Shown here one piece after another: positions 44,561 through 55,970 of a stretch of 64,000 bases of DNA. The position numbers and the translations under genes are program-made. The notes below the pieces were generated by a model that saw nothing but the letters and a program-made list of their open reading frames with translations, searched no databases and was not told the origin of the DNA. The stretch lies in NCBI GenBank assembly GCA_010909165.1, contig VJWM01000253.1, positions 1 through 64,000 of the forward strand, written 5' to 3'. The DNA comes from Anthoceros angustus. Lineage: Eukaryota; Streptophyta; Anthocerotopsida; Anthocerotales; Anthocerotaceae. The stretch's first letter is position 1, and each line of letters begins with the position of its first letter.

Positions 44561-46180
44561 ATCGCTTCCACAACCTAGTTTCTACATCATAATCAAACTC
44601 TTGCAGCGGTAGTACCCACAGCAATCCTTCACGACATAAAACTTGTTCACAAGGTACTTCAGCAAAATGATCAACATGAAGCGTCACTTTGCAAGCGCGG
44701 TAGTGTCTAAACTTCTTACAGTATATGATGCCAAGACCTTCCCTCTCGTGGTTGAATAGTTCTCTCGGCATCCGTAAGTTGCGCATAGAAAATCGGATGA
44801 TCCGTTTCTTCTCGTCCTTACGGCTTAAGATGGTCCCAATGGCGTGGCGGACACATCCGTATACATGGAATGGTTTTCCCAATCGGTGGTTGTAGCGTTG
44901 GTGCGCTCACCAAGCTATCCTTTAGCTTCGAAAACTTCACTTGCCTGTCCATTCAAAGGCATGTCCTTCTTGGTCAATTGTCAACAAGGCCGCCTTCTTG
45001 GCAAAATCCTTGATGAATCTTCCTGTAACCTACCAAACCTACAAAGCACTGCCTCACCGTTTGGGCGCGTCCATCTCGCTATCACCTTCTCCTATCTACA
45101 CCGCCCTCACTTTGAAACTCGATGTGCTAGTAAGATTCCTTACCATCATGCCAAAATAACACTTCCTGGATGAAGTTTCATGTTGGACTCCACTGCGCCC
45201 GAAACATTGTCTCAGGTGCTCGGCAATTTCCTTCTTCAAACACGCAAAAATCATCTAGGAAGACCTCCATGAACTTCCTCAAAAATCTCGAATATGGCAT
45301 TCACTACCATGAAAAGTGGCGGGGGCATTGCACAACCGAAGGCAACTTAGAATAAGCATAGGTACCCCAATCCGTTGTGAGCGTGGTCTTGTCTGGTCCT
45401 CCTTCCTCAGAGATTTGGTTGTAACCGAATAACCATCAAGCTATACATCTCATGACACCTTGTCCTGTCCATGAAAGGCAAGGGATGGTGGTCCTTCTTT
45501 GTGGCCATTAAGCTTCACGAAATCTTACACACCGCACTTTCCCTTGCTTCTTTGGTACAATCACGATGGGTGCCACCACTCGCTTGTTAATACCGGATAA
45601 ATCACCGCCTCCAAGTATTGGTCTAGCGATCCTTGACCACCATAGAATACTTGGGATTCGGCTATCTTGCTTGATCCTTCGAGTCTTGCCCTCCTTCAAG
45701 TCTATTCGATGTATCCCCATTCTTGAGAATTCTGTCATGTCGGTAATCTTGAAAGCAAATATGTCTACATATTCCTAAGCAACCTACAAAACTCCTTCTT
45801 CTCCACTCTACCTAGAAATCTTGACCACCTTGCTGGGTTCTAGCTCTAAGTCTACCTGCGATCGGATCTACGTACCCTCGGACTACTACCTCTTCACGAT
45901 CCTTCATCGGAAAATCTCGATCATATGCTCTCCCTTTCCAAAACTACTCCTTCTCTATGTGCCTCCACCTTAGATCATCTTCTCGGAGCTTCTACTTGTA
46001 GGCGAGTACACCAACTTGGGTTTTATTTCCACCACGAGGTCCACGAAGCGGTCACTACCGAAGAGCTTACCCCGTACCTACAGTATATCCATCGGACGAG
46101 TTGGTTTTCCCCCTTCATAGGGTGCCTTGCTCCATGACACAAAGCTACCTCGGTGGCCCTACTCTACATGACTTAAAGGT
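44559..46180 (-). pseudogene. pol: reverse transcriptase and RNase H of element B
   Basis: RT in element sense: IARPILGGGDLSGINKRVVAP with VIVPKKQGKVRC (45640-45525), the FLDDFCV active site near 45270-45245 (Asp pair intact), and LRKFMEVFLDD before it. RNase H: KPFHVYGCVRHAIGTILSRKDEKKR (44882-44810; the first catalytic residue region is damaged by an indel), REGLGIIY, FRHYRACKVTLHVDHFAEV (44700-44640), and LLWVLPLQEFDYDVE at its end. These match the Ty3/gypsy RT-RH arrangement. Confidence 0.82.
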
Positions 46181-46189
46181 GATACGACC

Positions 46190-46790
46190 AAAATCAAAAC
46201 ACCTATTCCATACAACCAAGGCTTCCTATCAAGACCTTGTAGCCTAGATCGACCGGTCTCATGACAATGTAGGTAAGATGGTGAGACCTCAATCACGGTT
46301 GGCACATTTCTCAACACCCCAAAGGTTTCCTCCTTGTTGGTCCGCCATCCTCAAGAATACCGAATCGGTTGAACTTGGTGAAATGGCGTCTCCTCTGTCA
46401 TCAAGTTGACTCGATCCGAATCTAATGGCACATTGGGCACCAAGCACCACGCAATTTCAATTTCAATCTCCCCCGGATCAACAAGTTCAACCACGTTTAC
46501 CTCCGGATCCATCGGCCTCCTTCGGCTCCACAGGTTGGGATTCCCCTATCGCCTCCTTCACAATTTTGCGGGATCTTGGACTCACATAAGCGCCTCAAAG
46601 TGACCACAAATTCTCGGTCAAGCAATGCATCGTGGCGGAGATCTTATCGACAAAGGTTTCCTCCCGTTTGCAGCCCGATGCTGGTCGGCTCCGACCTTAT
46701 TTTAAACTCCACCCATGGCCCTCCTATGGGACTCCATGGCCGGATTCACAACGGGTTCCAACCTCTACCTCCATCTTTGCATGTTGGTGA
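46190..46790 (-). pseudogene. retropepsin region of element B
   Basis: LGYKVLIGR followed by a frame change and PWLYG (46250-46205), preceded by a FHLTYIV-like strand near 46280 and an Ile/Val-rich N-terminal part. It corresponds to the clearer copies in A and C. The active-site triad is not readable. Confidence 0.55.
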
Positions 46791-49285
46791 GCCTTCTTAG
46801 CTCGTCCTCCAACATTGCTGCTACTTCCCTACTAATGTCGGGACACCTTTCCTCCCCTCCTCCACCGTAGGTCGCCCTCCCGGCGACACCTACCACGATG
46901 GTTCCCTCATGGACCTCCTCATTTTCCTCCTCCTGCCAAATTCCGGCTTCCGAGTCTCCCAGGCCAAGGTGAGTCCTCCTCACCTTCCTTCTTCGTTCCT
47001 CTCGCTCACGGCGCACGGCTTTTCGGTCTTCTCCGTCGCTCGGATCTGGTGGTGACCTTGGCCGCAACAACCCTTCTTCCTCACTCATTTCTCCTCATAT
47101 CCTTCTTCCACAATCCCAGTACATTGTCTCCATCGGAAGATCAGTCGCTTCCACCTTCAAAGCGGCGTTGAAGTCACGTGATAGCGGTTTGAGTTGGAAG
47201 GTGCTCCTGTAGGCTCTGTGAACCTCACTCTGGGCGTGTCGGCTACTCGTGGCTGAACACCTCGGATCTCGCCTTGTGTCCCAATTCTTTGCACACTTGA
47301 CAAGGTACATACCCCATTTGTCTCTTTGGTTACAGGCAATCATTGGAATAGTGACCGGTGCTCCAATTGTAACAACATCCGGTGGAATCGCCATTGGTTT
47401 GAGATGGTTACGGTCTCCATGGACTGGCGAGGTAGGCGAGACCCATACCTCATGATTGGCGGTCTGCGGGTTGGTAGGTCGCCCTCATCGGCGGGCGACC
47501 TCCGATTGCTGCACAGTAAGCCTCATCCACATACCAATAATCACCGGGCATGGCCCGGCTCCATGATTCCGCATGGCGTGGGGCTCGATACATTCCGGTT
47601 GGTGTGCCCAGTTGGTGACAAATTGAGCAATACACCAAGCTGTCTTGCGGGGAGGCGATCTCGTGTGGCTTGATTCTTCCAGCCTTGACTCTCCGTTAAT
47701 CTTGTCAAGGCTTCCGACCGCAATTCCTCCTCTCCTGTGGGCGTTTCTCCCTTCTCCATCCGCCGCCGTTTTCCCTTTTCTTTCCTTCTCCGGCGCGCAG
47801 CCTCCTCTTGCCTCTTCTTAACCTTCTCTAGATCTTCCTCATCCGTCGTTCGTAGGCTTTCTCGGATTCTTCATCGGATGGCGAGTTTTTGGGTACCACT
47901 CTCCTCACTCTCGGAAGATGAAGATGAAGATGAAGGGGAGGAAGAAGAAGAAGACAAACTAGATCTCTGGACCCCTTCCTCTTCTTATGACTCCTTCTCT
48001 TTTCCTCCTCCTTCTCTCCCGACTCCTCTTCATCGGATTGCTCCAAAGTTTTAGTCCCTCGTCGACAATGTACCTCCATTTTCCTTGATAGGCGCTCACA
48101 AACCAATCCACGCTTGCTCTGCGAGTAACCCGATGTGGGAGGATTGCGAGTCACAGTGCACACTTGGGACTCGATCCAAATATCCATAGAACCTTCAACG
48201 TAATCAAACAATGACTCCCGTTTCTTCCTGCGAAGGTTCTCAACTTTGCCAAGGTGTGGTGGGCATGAGCCCTCGGCGATTGAGCGGTCTTCAAAGAATC
48301 CCAATCTGGGCGCACTTGCCCGTGTTGTTGTACCTGGGCATGCCCCTCGGCAGCCGGGAAAATTCGCAATCGATCGCCACGGTGTCCTCCAGTTAGCATG
48401 AGACACATGCTCAAAGTGCGCAAATGCCTCCGGCGTCGCCCTTCTTCTTCTCCCCAAACTTGACATATTGTTGCATTGTGAGGTTGAGGCAAACCTCCTC
48501 CCCTCCTGCGGTTCCACTCATGTTACTTGACATGTGCACAGCGAATTCAAGTTACCTCCTCACAGCGGGTCGCCCGATCAACCAGCGTTCCCTGCGGGAT
48601 GTCGCACAAAGTCTCGAACACGGCCTGGGTGAGGTGTCCCCTCGACGCGTCCACCAAGGTAGTAAGTCGGTGATAATCCGGTCAAGACTAGGCTGATCTT
48701 GACCACACTTGGAATTACGCACTACTCACGCCGTCCTCCCTCCCTCTTCTTCCTCAGAGATGAGCTAGATCCACTCACAGGTTCCCAATGTTGAGAAGGC
48801 CCAGCTTCCACAAATGAAGCTCTTAAATTCAACCCAGTATCCTCGTTCATGCACCTCTTCTTCACGTTTGCCTTGCGGCACCAATTCTTCCTCGACAACC
48901 TCCTTTCTTCTTCACTCGTGCCTCTTCTTCACTAGCAACCTCCTCCTCTTCTTATCGGCGCCCTTGCAAGCAAGCGCCAAAAGCGGCTTCTTCCTCAATT
49001 GCCCGTGCCTCTTCTTCCTCTTGAATTCGGCGTGCTGCAGTTGCAGCACTTTCTTCGCATAATCGTTCCCTCCTTGCAGCTCGTAGATCTCTAGCGAGGC
49101 AGTGGGCGATCTCCCTCGTTCAACTCTTATCCCCTTCCTCCTGCTAGACATCTGCAACCATCCTCATGACCCTTCAACACACATTTGTCAATATGGGAAA
49201 CCCCACACTGCCTCCATCGGCGTGGGAGTTCACCAACAACAATCAACTACAGAGATGGGTTTCCCCACACGTCTATCAAGGCACA
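46791..49285 (-). pseudogene. gag: gag of element B with two zinc knuckles
   Basis: Element sense from the N-terminus: Lys/Arg/Glu-rich region (49157-48880), LRTLSMCLMLTGGHR (48420-48370), LAKLRTFAGRN, then SLFDYVEGSMDIW, SGYSQ, CERLSRKMEVHCRRGTKTLEQ (48230-48040), a Ser-rich run from TCT/TCA codons (47970-47920), knuckle 1 YCSICHQLG (47640-47590, tail shifted), knuckle 2 CYNW..GHYSNDC (47380-47336, one Cys read as Trp) and a charged tail with SREVAAMLEDELRRL (46850-46790). Gag would assemble the particle and bind RNA. Frameshifts are common. Confidence 0.68.
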
Positions 49286-49287
49286 AG

Positions 49288-49302
49288 ATCCCGACAGCGC
49301 CA
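49288..49302 (-). other. primer binding site of element B (tRNA-Asp-like, short form)
   Basis: Element sense TGGCGCTGTCGGGATC next to the LTR end (ACCACA TTT). Identical core to that of element A. Confidence 0.68.
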
Positions 49303-49305
49303 AAA

Positions 49306-50502
49306 TGTGGTGGGCGGATCCGGGGCTTTTCACCACTGGCGTCCACACTTATCCCGTCGTTTACGCGTTGGGTTTCGTCCCATGAGACTTGTGGAGCAGT
49401 CGGATCTTGAGAAATCGTCTATTACACACTACCTCGGCCTTCTAAACAAGCAAGGCGCCTCTCACGCTCCTCTCGGCTACACGCTTTGCCCGTTTGCGCC
49501 TCTACCTGCGACACCTAGTAGGTCCACACCCTGGCATCGGCTACCTGCGTAGACCCCCTGCACAGCGACTTCACCACCCGTGATCACTATTCCTTTCCCA
49601 TCGCCTTCCACAATTGGCACATCCTCAACCACCAACTCGGCGGCGCCACTCGCCTTTGCTCGGGAATCACCACTCCGGACCTGCGACATCCCTGGTGGGT
49701 CCCGCCCCGGTAGGTCCACCGTCTCGCACATAGGGACCCCCTACGGTAGCAGCGACTTCTCCACCCGTGATTTTGAGACCTTAGCCCGGCTTCCTCGGTT
49801 TGGTGCGATTTGGGACCCTCCCAGGCTCGACTTGGGCCTTCTTCTTACTCCTAATCTCTACCTACTCCTCTACTCAACATTCAGCTCCACATTCTCCTCA
49901 ACACTCACCTCAACTCAACTCCTCATCCTCCTAATCTAACCTTACTCAAGCTAGCTCGCCCTTGCACAGCTGCAGTCGCCTACAAGCCAACAAGTTCTTC
50001 CTTGGGCGGTTGCTATGAGTTTGCAGACGTGAGAACCTCCGAGTCTTTCCTGTAGTCTACCCTCAAGAGTTCCTTGGGCATCGCCACACCCAAAGCAAAG
50101 CAATTTCACAACCATTCACAAGGGGAGCAACTGCGGGCGGCAAGGAGCGAGCCCTCCGCCAAGCACTCCGACCGTCGCAAACTCCCTCTCTACGGGCCTT
50201 CGTTAGCTTGCGGTACGAACTTCCTTCAGCAAAGGACTCGCGGTAGGGAGCGCAAGACACGATGATTTTTACTTCACAAGCTCCCTCCTTTTGTAGGAGG
50301 TCCTCACATCTGACCTCCACAGGCGCCCTCACAGCCTTTGCCTCACTCCTTATTTTAGTGTATCCTATGATTTTAAGTTCGACATCCAAGCATCTTGGGT
50401 GAAATTCTATTCTAGCAAATTCTACCTATGTGAGCCTTAATGGCTCACTGTCAACATTCCTATCCAGCTAGTCAACACACACCCTCTTTGGGTTGACAAG
50501 CA
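49306..50502 (-). repeat. shared type-2 LTR (5' LTR of B and 3' LTR of C)
   Basis: Flanked on the left by the primer site of B and on the right by the purine tract and interior of C. One LTR serving two interiors is the mark of recombination between LTRs rather than two separate insertions. Confidence 0.82.
50287..50296 (-). promoter_or_regulatory. altered TATA box in the shared LTR
   Basis: Element sense CTACAAAAGG in place of CTATAAAAGG of the left LTR. The change of the second T to C would weaken TBP binding. As this LTR is the promoter of element B, transcription may be reduced, or this is a sequencing error. Confidence 0.45.
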
Positions 50503-50689
50503 TGTCTGTCCTCCCTAAAGAAAAGTCTTCCCCTAAGCAATGAGCCCACGCTCCAAGCTACCACCACCCTCTTCAATTACCTCTAGATGCCGTCGATCCT
50601 ACGGATGTGGGCCACCCTCTACACCTCCTCGGACGTGGGGTCACTTCTTATACCGCCTCCACGCTCTCCTGCAAGAAGGTCTCCCGTGG

Positions 50690-53092
50690 CGGATCTTGCT
50701 CCATGCCTTCCTCTTCCTCCTCCGAGTCATCCCCTCGGCTTGCTCATTCATTTCTTCCCATTCGACTCATCGACTCCGCTTGGGTCACAAGGTCCATGAC
50801 CTTCAAACCTTGCTTCTAGCATCCTTCTATCATCACGTGGGGGGTGCCAACCTCTCCTCAAAGCTCTACCGGATCGGCCTTGATTCTAGCCGGTCTATTG
50901 GCGAATTAACTTTGTAGGTTGCGATATTTGTTCTTCAAGTCTTCCAAGTCTGCGGGCCCACTCCCCACTTCTCTTGCAAAGCCTCCCTTTCCACCAAACA
51001 CTTGTATGGACATAGCATGATACTTCTCCTCCGCATCGTGGACGCCTCAACATCCTCTTTTGCAAGGTATGATCGGCTCTGAACCTTCTCTTACGCACAA
51101 CCAAGCGGCGTACCATGTCCTCGGCTTTCTTGCGACTCTCTTCCTCTTGCGAGGCCCTCGATTAGCTTCTCTCCACAGCCCCTTCTTCTAACTCCGCTTG
51201 GAGAGTCCCATGACTCTTGTAGGGTCTCCTTCTCCCTTCTCAATTCTCCTACCTCGAGGTCCTTGCCATTTAATAACTCATCCTTAGTCTCATGAGGCTC
51301 GGACCTCCTTTACATCCTTCTTGGCCATCGCCATGGCACACACCAATTGTTGGACTTGTTCTCTCTCATCCCTCTCTTCTCCAAGACCCATCCTTCCTTC
51401 TCCTTAGCGCGTGTCACCATAATGCCATCCAACTCTTGCACCATCTCTTGATGCCTCAGCAGCTCCCTCAAGCTCCCATGTAAGTCGCCTTTCTCTTTCG
51501 AGCCTACCTACACTTGACTCTAGCTCTAAAATCCTAGTTTGAGCTGCCCTTAATTCTTGTATCCACGTTCCCTCTTGAGGCCCCAACACCCTAAAGGTAC
51601 CTAGTTCTACTCCTTCCCTGATTTATGAGGTAGCCCACTTAGGAGGTAGCTACAACATGGGCAAGCCTCCTCTCATCCAAGTTCCTTGCTATCCTCCCAC
51701 ACCTCTCCCAAAGTGTCCAAGTCGCCACGGATGTTTGAGACATCCATGGGTCGTTCAATTCAAAACCATGTCACCCCTAGCTCCATTCTGGCTCATGTGA
51801 GCGCCTCCTTCCTGGGCCCCTCCATGCCTATCCATAGGCCTATCCATCCTGCCACTCCACTAGGAGCAGCCCCTCGCTATAGGTAGGGACACTTGCACCC
51901 CCTCACTACCTCGGGTGCCACACCGTCGTGGGGACTCGACCCTCGCTCACTCCCTGTGGGTGCCTCACCCCCTCAGTCATCGATCTGCCCCTACCGTAGA
52001 CAGCGGTGGGCCTCCCCTCGGCCCATGGGTTATGCTAGCCCTTCCTACTTGCCCAAGTTCCGCCGTGGCTGGTTTCTCCTTCTCTTCCTCCCATACCGCT
52101 CTTCTTGCGGCTTCCTCGCAATGGAAGCCGCCTTGACTCTCTCCGAGGCTTCTTCGCTCTCCGCCGTGAGAGTGGATCCAACTCACCCTCCTACCACCTT
52201 CTTCCCGATGCTCTCATTTGAATGAACTTCTTCTCCTCCTTCACTGCGTGGGACAGTAGTAGGCTCCTCCATTGCTTTCCTCTTCTTCCCGTCTCTTGTT
52301 GGGGACTTCTCTCACGGGCTTAGGGACTCCTGCATCCAATGATACCACTTGGAATCCATCTTGGAAAATTCCAATTCACGCTTCAATAATCCTTGGAGCT
52401 CATAAATATGAATCGGTGGGTGGAGGTATGTATTTCTCGTGCTCTTGGATTCCTCGCATTGGGTATAAGCAACCTTCCGCGTGCGTATAAACATCATACA
52501 TTACCATTCCCCAATGCGGGTAGCCCCTAGACAACCTCCGGATGAAATATAGCTGCGCATCACTAAGATATGTCTTCCGTTGCACTCACCAATCAAGGAG
52601 AATCTTAGCAAATGTTCTCCATTTCTCTTCCTTGAGTTCTTGATTACCAACCACCTTTCTCCCTAGACTTATGCAGCGTTGTAACATGTCCATAGCTTTC
52701 TCAAGTAGCTCATGACACTTCCGATTCTCCTTTTCTCTTCCCCTTCTCCTCAACCTTCCTTTCAAGCTCCATAATGCAATCCCTCACAGGCCTCCTCATT
52801 TGGTCTTCCATATACCTTCGGATGTGTTGTCGGCCCACAGATCGATCCTTGCATCCCTATTTTCCAGTCCTCAGTTCTGCCGTGGCATAGTAAGTTTAAA
52901 CACTCCTCTATCATCTCCAAGTTGACATAGGCCCGATGGCGGCCATACACCCATTGCAATTGCGTTGGGTTCTCCAAAATGCTACCAAGTGCCTAGCCTC
53001 CACATGCGAGAAGCAATTAAATTCGGGCATCATGCCTCTTCTCTGGCTCCTAGCAGCAATTTGCCCTTCTTAGGTGCGGGCGCTTTCACCAT
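50690..53092 (-). pseudogene. additional ORF (aORF) of element C
   Basis: Start chosen at 53092 (MVKAPAPKKGKL). Next, MMPEFNCFSHVEARHLVAF (53031-52975), NPTQLQWVYGRHRAYVNLEMIEECL (52975-52900), KGRLRRRGREKENRKCHELL and EKAMDMLQR, QELKEEKWRTFAKILLDW (52650-52590), YLSDAQLYFIRRLSRGYPHW, MVMYDVYTHAEGCLYPMRG and IQEHEKYIPPP (52575-52405), ELEFSKMDSKWYHWMQ (52380-52335), then a charged half with RVKAASI, LRAAQTRILELESSVGRLERERR (51560-51490) and LGRLEEQISQPTK (50930-50900), strongly coiled-coil-like. The best preserved of the three copies for the N-terminal domain. Function unknown. Confidence 0.66.
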
Positions 53093-53760
53093 CTTGCACC
53101 TTCAAAATAACTACATAGACAATACAAGCTTGGGCGCACGTGCTCGTTTCCACCTAGTTGCCACCTCGGTGCCTACACACAATTGTGAGATTTCTTCACT
53201 CGCCACAAGATCCACCAAGTGAGCAACTTCCCCTTCTCCACTTACTTCCTCTTCACTCCACGGTCCCACCTAGCTCAAACTTGGTGTCCTCACAACATAC
53301 ACCTCCTTACGCCCTCCCTCACAGGTTGGACACACAAAAATCAGCGCCCTTGCTCTCTTCACGATCGTGCTTCAAATCCCTTCACACACCCTTATGCACA
53401 CCTCCTTCTCCTTGCACACACCGCGTTCCACCAAGTCCTTGCTCTAGCTTTCCGTGCATGCCCAAGCTCTTTCGCGATTCCTCACGGACTTCCTAGGTGC
53501 TCCCTACACCCGCTTGCATGGCCCTTTGGTTGTGAGAAAACTCTTGATATAGGGTTGATTCCTTGCCGGTGGCACTATTTTCCACCGTCCTCGATTTAGT
53601 AGCCCTACTTATAAACACCCTACACCACTTACATATTTATGGATTATTATTCCTAATATACCCTATTTATCCTCAACCTTGCATATCTGACCCTTTTAAC
53701 AACTTCCTACCTTGCATATACGCTTTTTAACAACTTCTAGGTTGAAACACTTGCCTATCT
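53093..53760 (-). promoter_or_regulatory. spacer upstream of the aORF with AT-rich TATA-like block (element C)
   Basis: CACA/CTTC-rich spacer followed by an AT-rich block (53600-53680; element sense CATAAATATGTAAG, GTGTTTATAAG). It corresponds to 41011-41655 in B. A ~30-bp piece (CCTTGCATAT..TTTTAACAACTTC) is repeated at about 53679 and 53711. Confidence 0.4.
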
Positions 53761-53764
53761 GGCT

Positions 53765-54245
53765 TGCTTCCCAAGTATCCAAGTAGGGTGTCGCCCCCGC
53801 CTGCTTGCCCGTGGGAGACCTCACCACTCTCGGTGAGACACTCTCGACACTCTCATCCTACCTACCTATCCAACTTCACGTGTGAGGGTGTCACCCCGTC
53901 TACTATGTAGGGTCACCTTGGTCACCCTACTGCTTCACCTCCCTTCATACTACTTGCATCTCTCCCTACTTATGGACGCCCTACCTATCCTATGTAGGGT
54001 CACCCGTACTACCCTGCATACTACCCCACAAGGTGTCGTCCTACCCACGCCCATGTGGGGACCGCCCTATCTGTAGGGTCACCTTTGTCACCCTACACTA
54101 AGGTCATCACCCTCGCCTCTAGGGTCACGCCCACCCCTACATCACCACCCTTCGCCACTATCACCTACATCTACCCTTGGGATGCACCTCCCCCCTACGG
54201 TAGTGCCATGCCTTCACCACCACCCCTACACCTCCTTGGCGTAGG
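53765..54245 (-). repeat. GTAGGGTCACC minisatellite-like array (element C)
   Basis: TAGGGTCACC words near 53907, 53993, 54075 and 54119 with GTCACCCTAC between them, in both orientations. Same position as in B but different in unit number and spacing, as expected of an unstable array. Confidence 0.65.
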
Positions 54246-55970
54246 GTGCACCCTCAAACCCTCTCCCTACCCAAATATAACAATGAAACACCCCACACAA
54301 AGGTGCCCCATCCGTGTGATCCACCCCTAGGACGCTTAACTCTAGTTCTTACATTCCATTGTCCAACACACCCAATTGGCTTGTGCATAACACTCATCAA
54401 GAATAAAATGAACTTATCCTCTCTGAACTTCTCACGCCTCCACAACATCTCGTACCAACCCTCCTTGCTATCCATGTCTCCTCATGGTCATCACACGGCC
54501 TCCCTTCACGTTCACTTGCATTACTGCAAATTCCGCCGTCGTGATGCACACCCGTGGTGATCTCTTCTTACACTCACTTGAGTCGAGCTTCCACCAAGAA
54601 ATACCCAGCAATTCCTTTGGCACTTTTCGAGTTCGTCTTGATCCAAGTTTTGTCAACTCCAACCAAAAATAATGGCCCAAAGTTTTGCATTTCACATCCT
54701 CCCACTTGTTTGCGTCTCGCAAACAACACTCTGTGCAAAGTACCTCTTCACTTTCCATCCATTCACCACGGTAGGGAGTGGCTCCCGTCTAGCTCCTTCA
54801 ATTGTGAGCCGTTTTTATACACAGCCATGACCTCATAAGGTCCCATCCACCTCAACCTAAGCTTCCCTGGGAAATCCATATATCGGCTATCATAGAGAAG
54901 AACCAAATCCCGGACACAATAGCCGCTTCTCGTAACTTCCCGTCATGTCTATCCTTCCTAAGCTCCACGGATGCGTTGGGTCTCCTCAAAGCATCCTCCT
55001 ATCTTCCTCATGCCCAATGAAAGACTCCAATCTAGCTACTATCCTCTGAGACATCGCTCATCCTCCATGATTCTATAGGGTAGGTACCTCAAATTCAACA
55101 GGCATCACGGAGACATCCCATATGTTAAATAATAGGGTCTTCTTGGTGGTCACCTTCTCTGCTGTCACTGTAAGCCCATAGCCGAATGTAGCTTAGTGTC
55201 CCAATCATACATGTGAGTCACGATTACCTTGGTCAAGATTGTACACAACAACCCATTCGTTTTCTCCGTCAAACCATTCGCTTTGGGATTGTAAGGAGTT
55301 GTCTTTCGATGCGAATGTTGAAGTAGGTGGTGAGAGTCTCGATCACGAGTTGAGAAATGAGTTCCCATCAGCGACCAACTCAAAGGACATCCATACCTCG
55401 TTATAATGTTCTCAAGAGAAACTTTGCTCTGCGGTCGTCGTCCTTCCTTGTTGCTTGACCTCCACCATCTTTGTACAATAGTCCGTAGCCACCGATATAT
55501 TGCTTCCTTGTCCATTGTGTGGGTGGCTTGATTGGACCTACAAAATCTATACCCACTTCTCAAATGGTGCCAAAGGTAGTATGTAGGTGAGAGGCCCTTT
55601 GTGTTGACAAAGTGGGCCTTCCAACCCTCGACACGCATCACACCTCCTAATAAATTCCACACATCCCTGCATTGTAGCCCACAGCCTGCATCCAAGACCT
55701 TCTTCACGGTGATTTGCGTCGAATAATGACCACCACCTCTTACGCATGTAAAGCACATGACCAAAAGCAGCTTCTCTAATTTCCGGACATCGCCGAATCT
55801 TCTCGTCGGACCAAGCTTGTAAGACCCCATCTCGTAGGCAATAAGGGGCTGTCTTGTGGAAAAACAGCTCGCCCTCCCTAGACAAACCATCGGGCATGAT
55901 TCCATGCTCTAGAAAATTTCGTACCTCACCATTTCAGATCTTGGGCATGAACGCCCCTCACGTTCTAATC
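54246..55970 (-). pseudogene. pol: integrase of element C with GPY/F tail and C-terminal extension
   Basis: Element sense: MPDGLSREGELFFHKTAPYCLR, DEKIRRCPEIREAAFGH (55897-55790), HYSTQITVKKVLDAG, FIRRCDACRGLEG (55660-55630), LPLAPFEKW (55570-55550), the first-Asp block shifted at 55540, FLENIITRYG, NPKANGLTEKTNG (55290-55250; Glu), HMYDWDTKL, AEKVTTKKTLLFNI, then [17 protein letters not shown] and [18 protein letters not shown] (54910-54800), the GPY/F module. The tail CCLRDANKWED, LELTKLGSRRT follows to 54470. Its second catalytic Asp block (SLMGTHF) is damaged. Confidence 0.84.

Larger units (their letters stand above)
37242..50502 (-). mobile_element. Ty3/gypsy element B (type-2 LTRs)
   Basis: Minus-strand element with direct type-2 LTRs at 37242-38469 and 49306-50502. 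The interior (38470-49302, 10.8 kb) holds, in sense order, primer site, gag, protease, RT-RNase H, spacer, integrase with GPY/F tail, minisatellite, aORF. It is co-linear with element C, with which it shares the 49306-50502 LTR. Frames are broken by small indels throughout. Confidence 0.82.

Noticed and set aside
54246-54910. Chromodomain after integrase
   Set aside because: The GPY/F block is clear, but the tail (LQDANKW.., LELTKLGSRRT) has no aromatic-cage pattern of a chromodomain.
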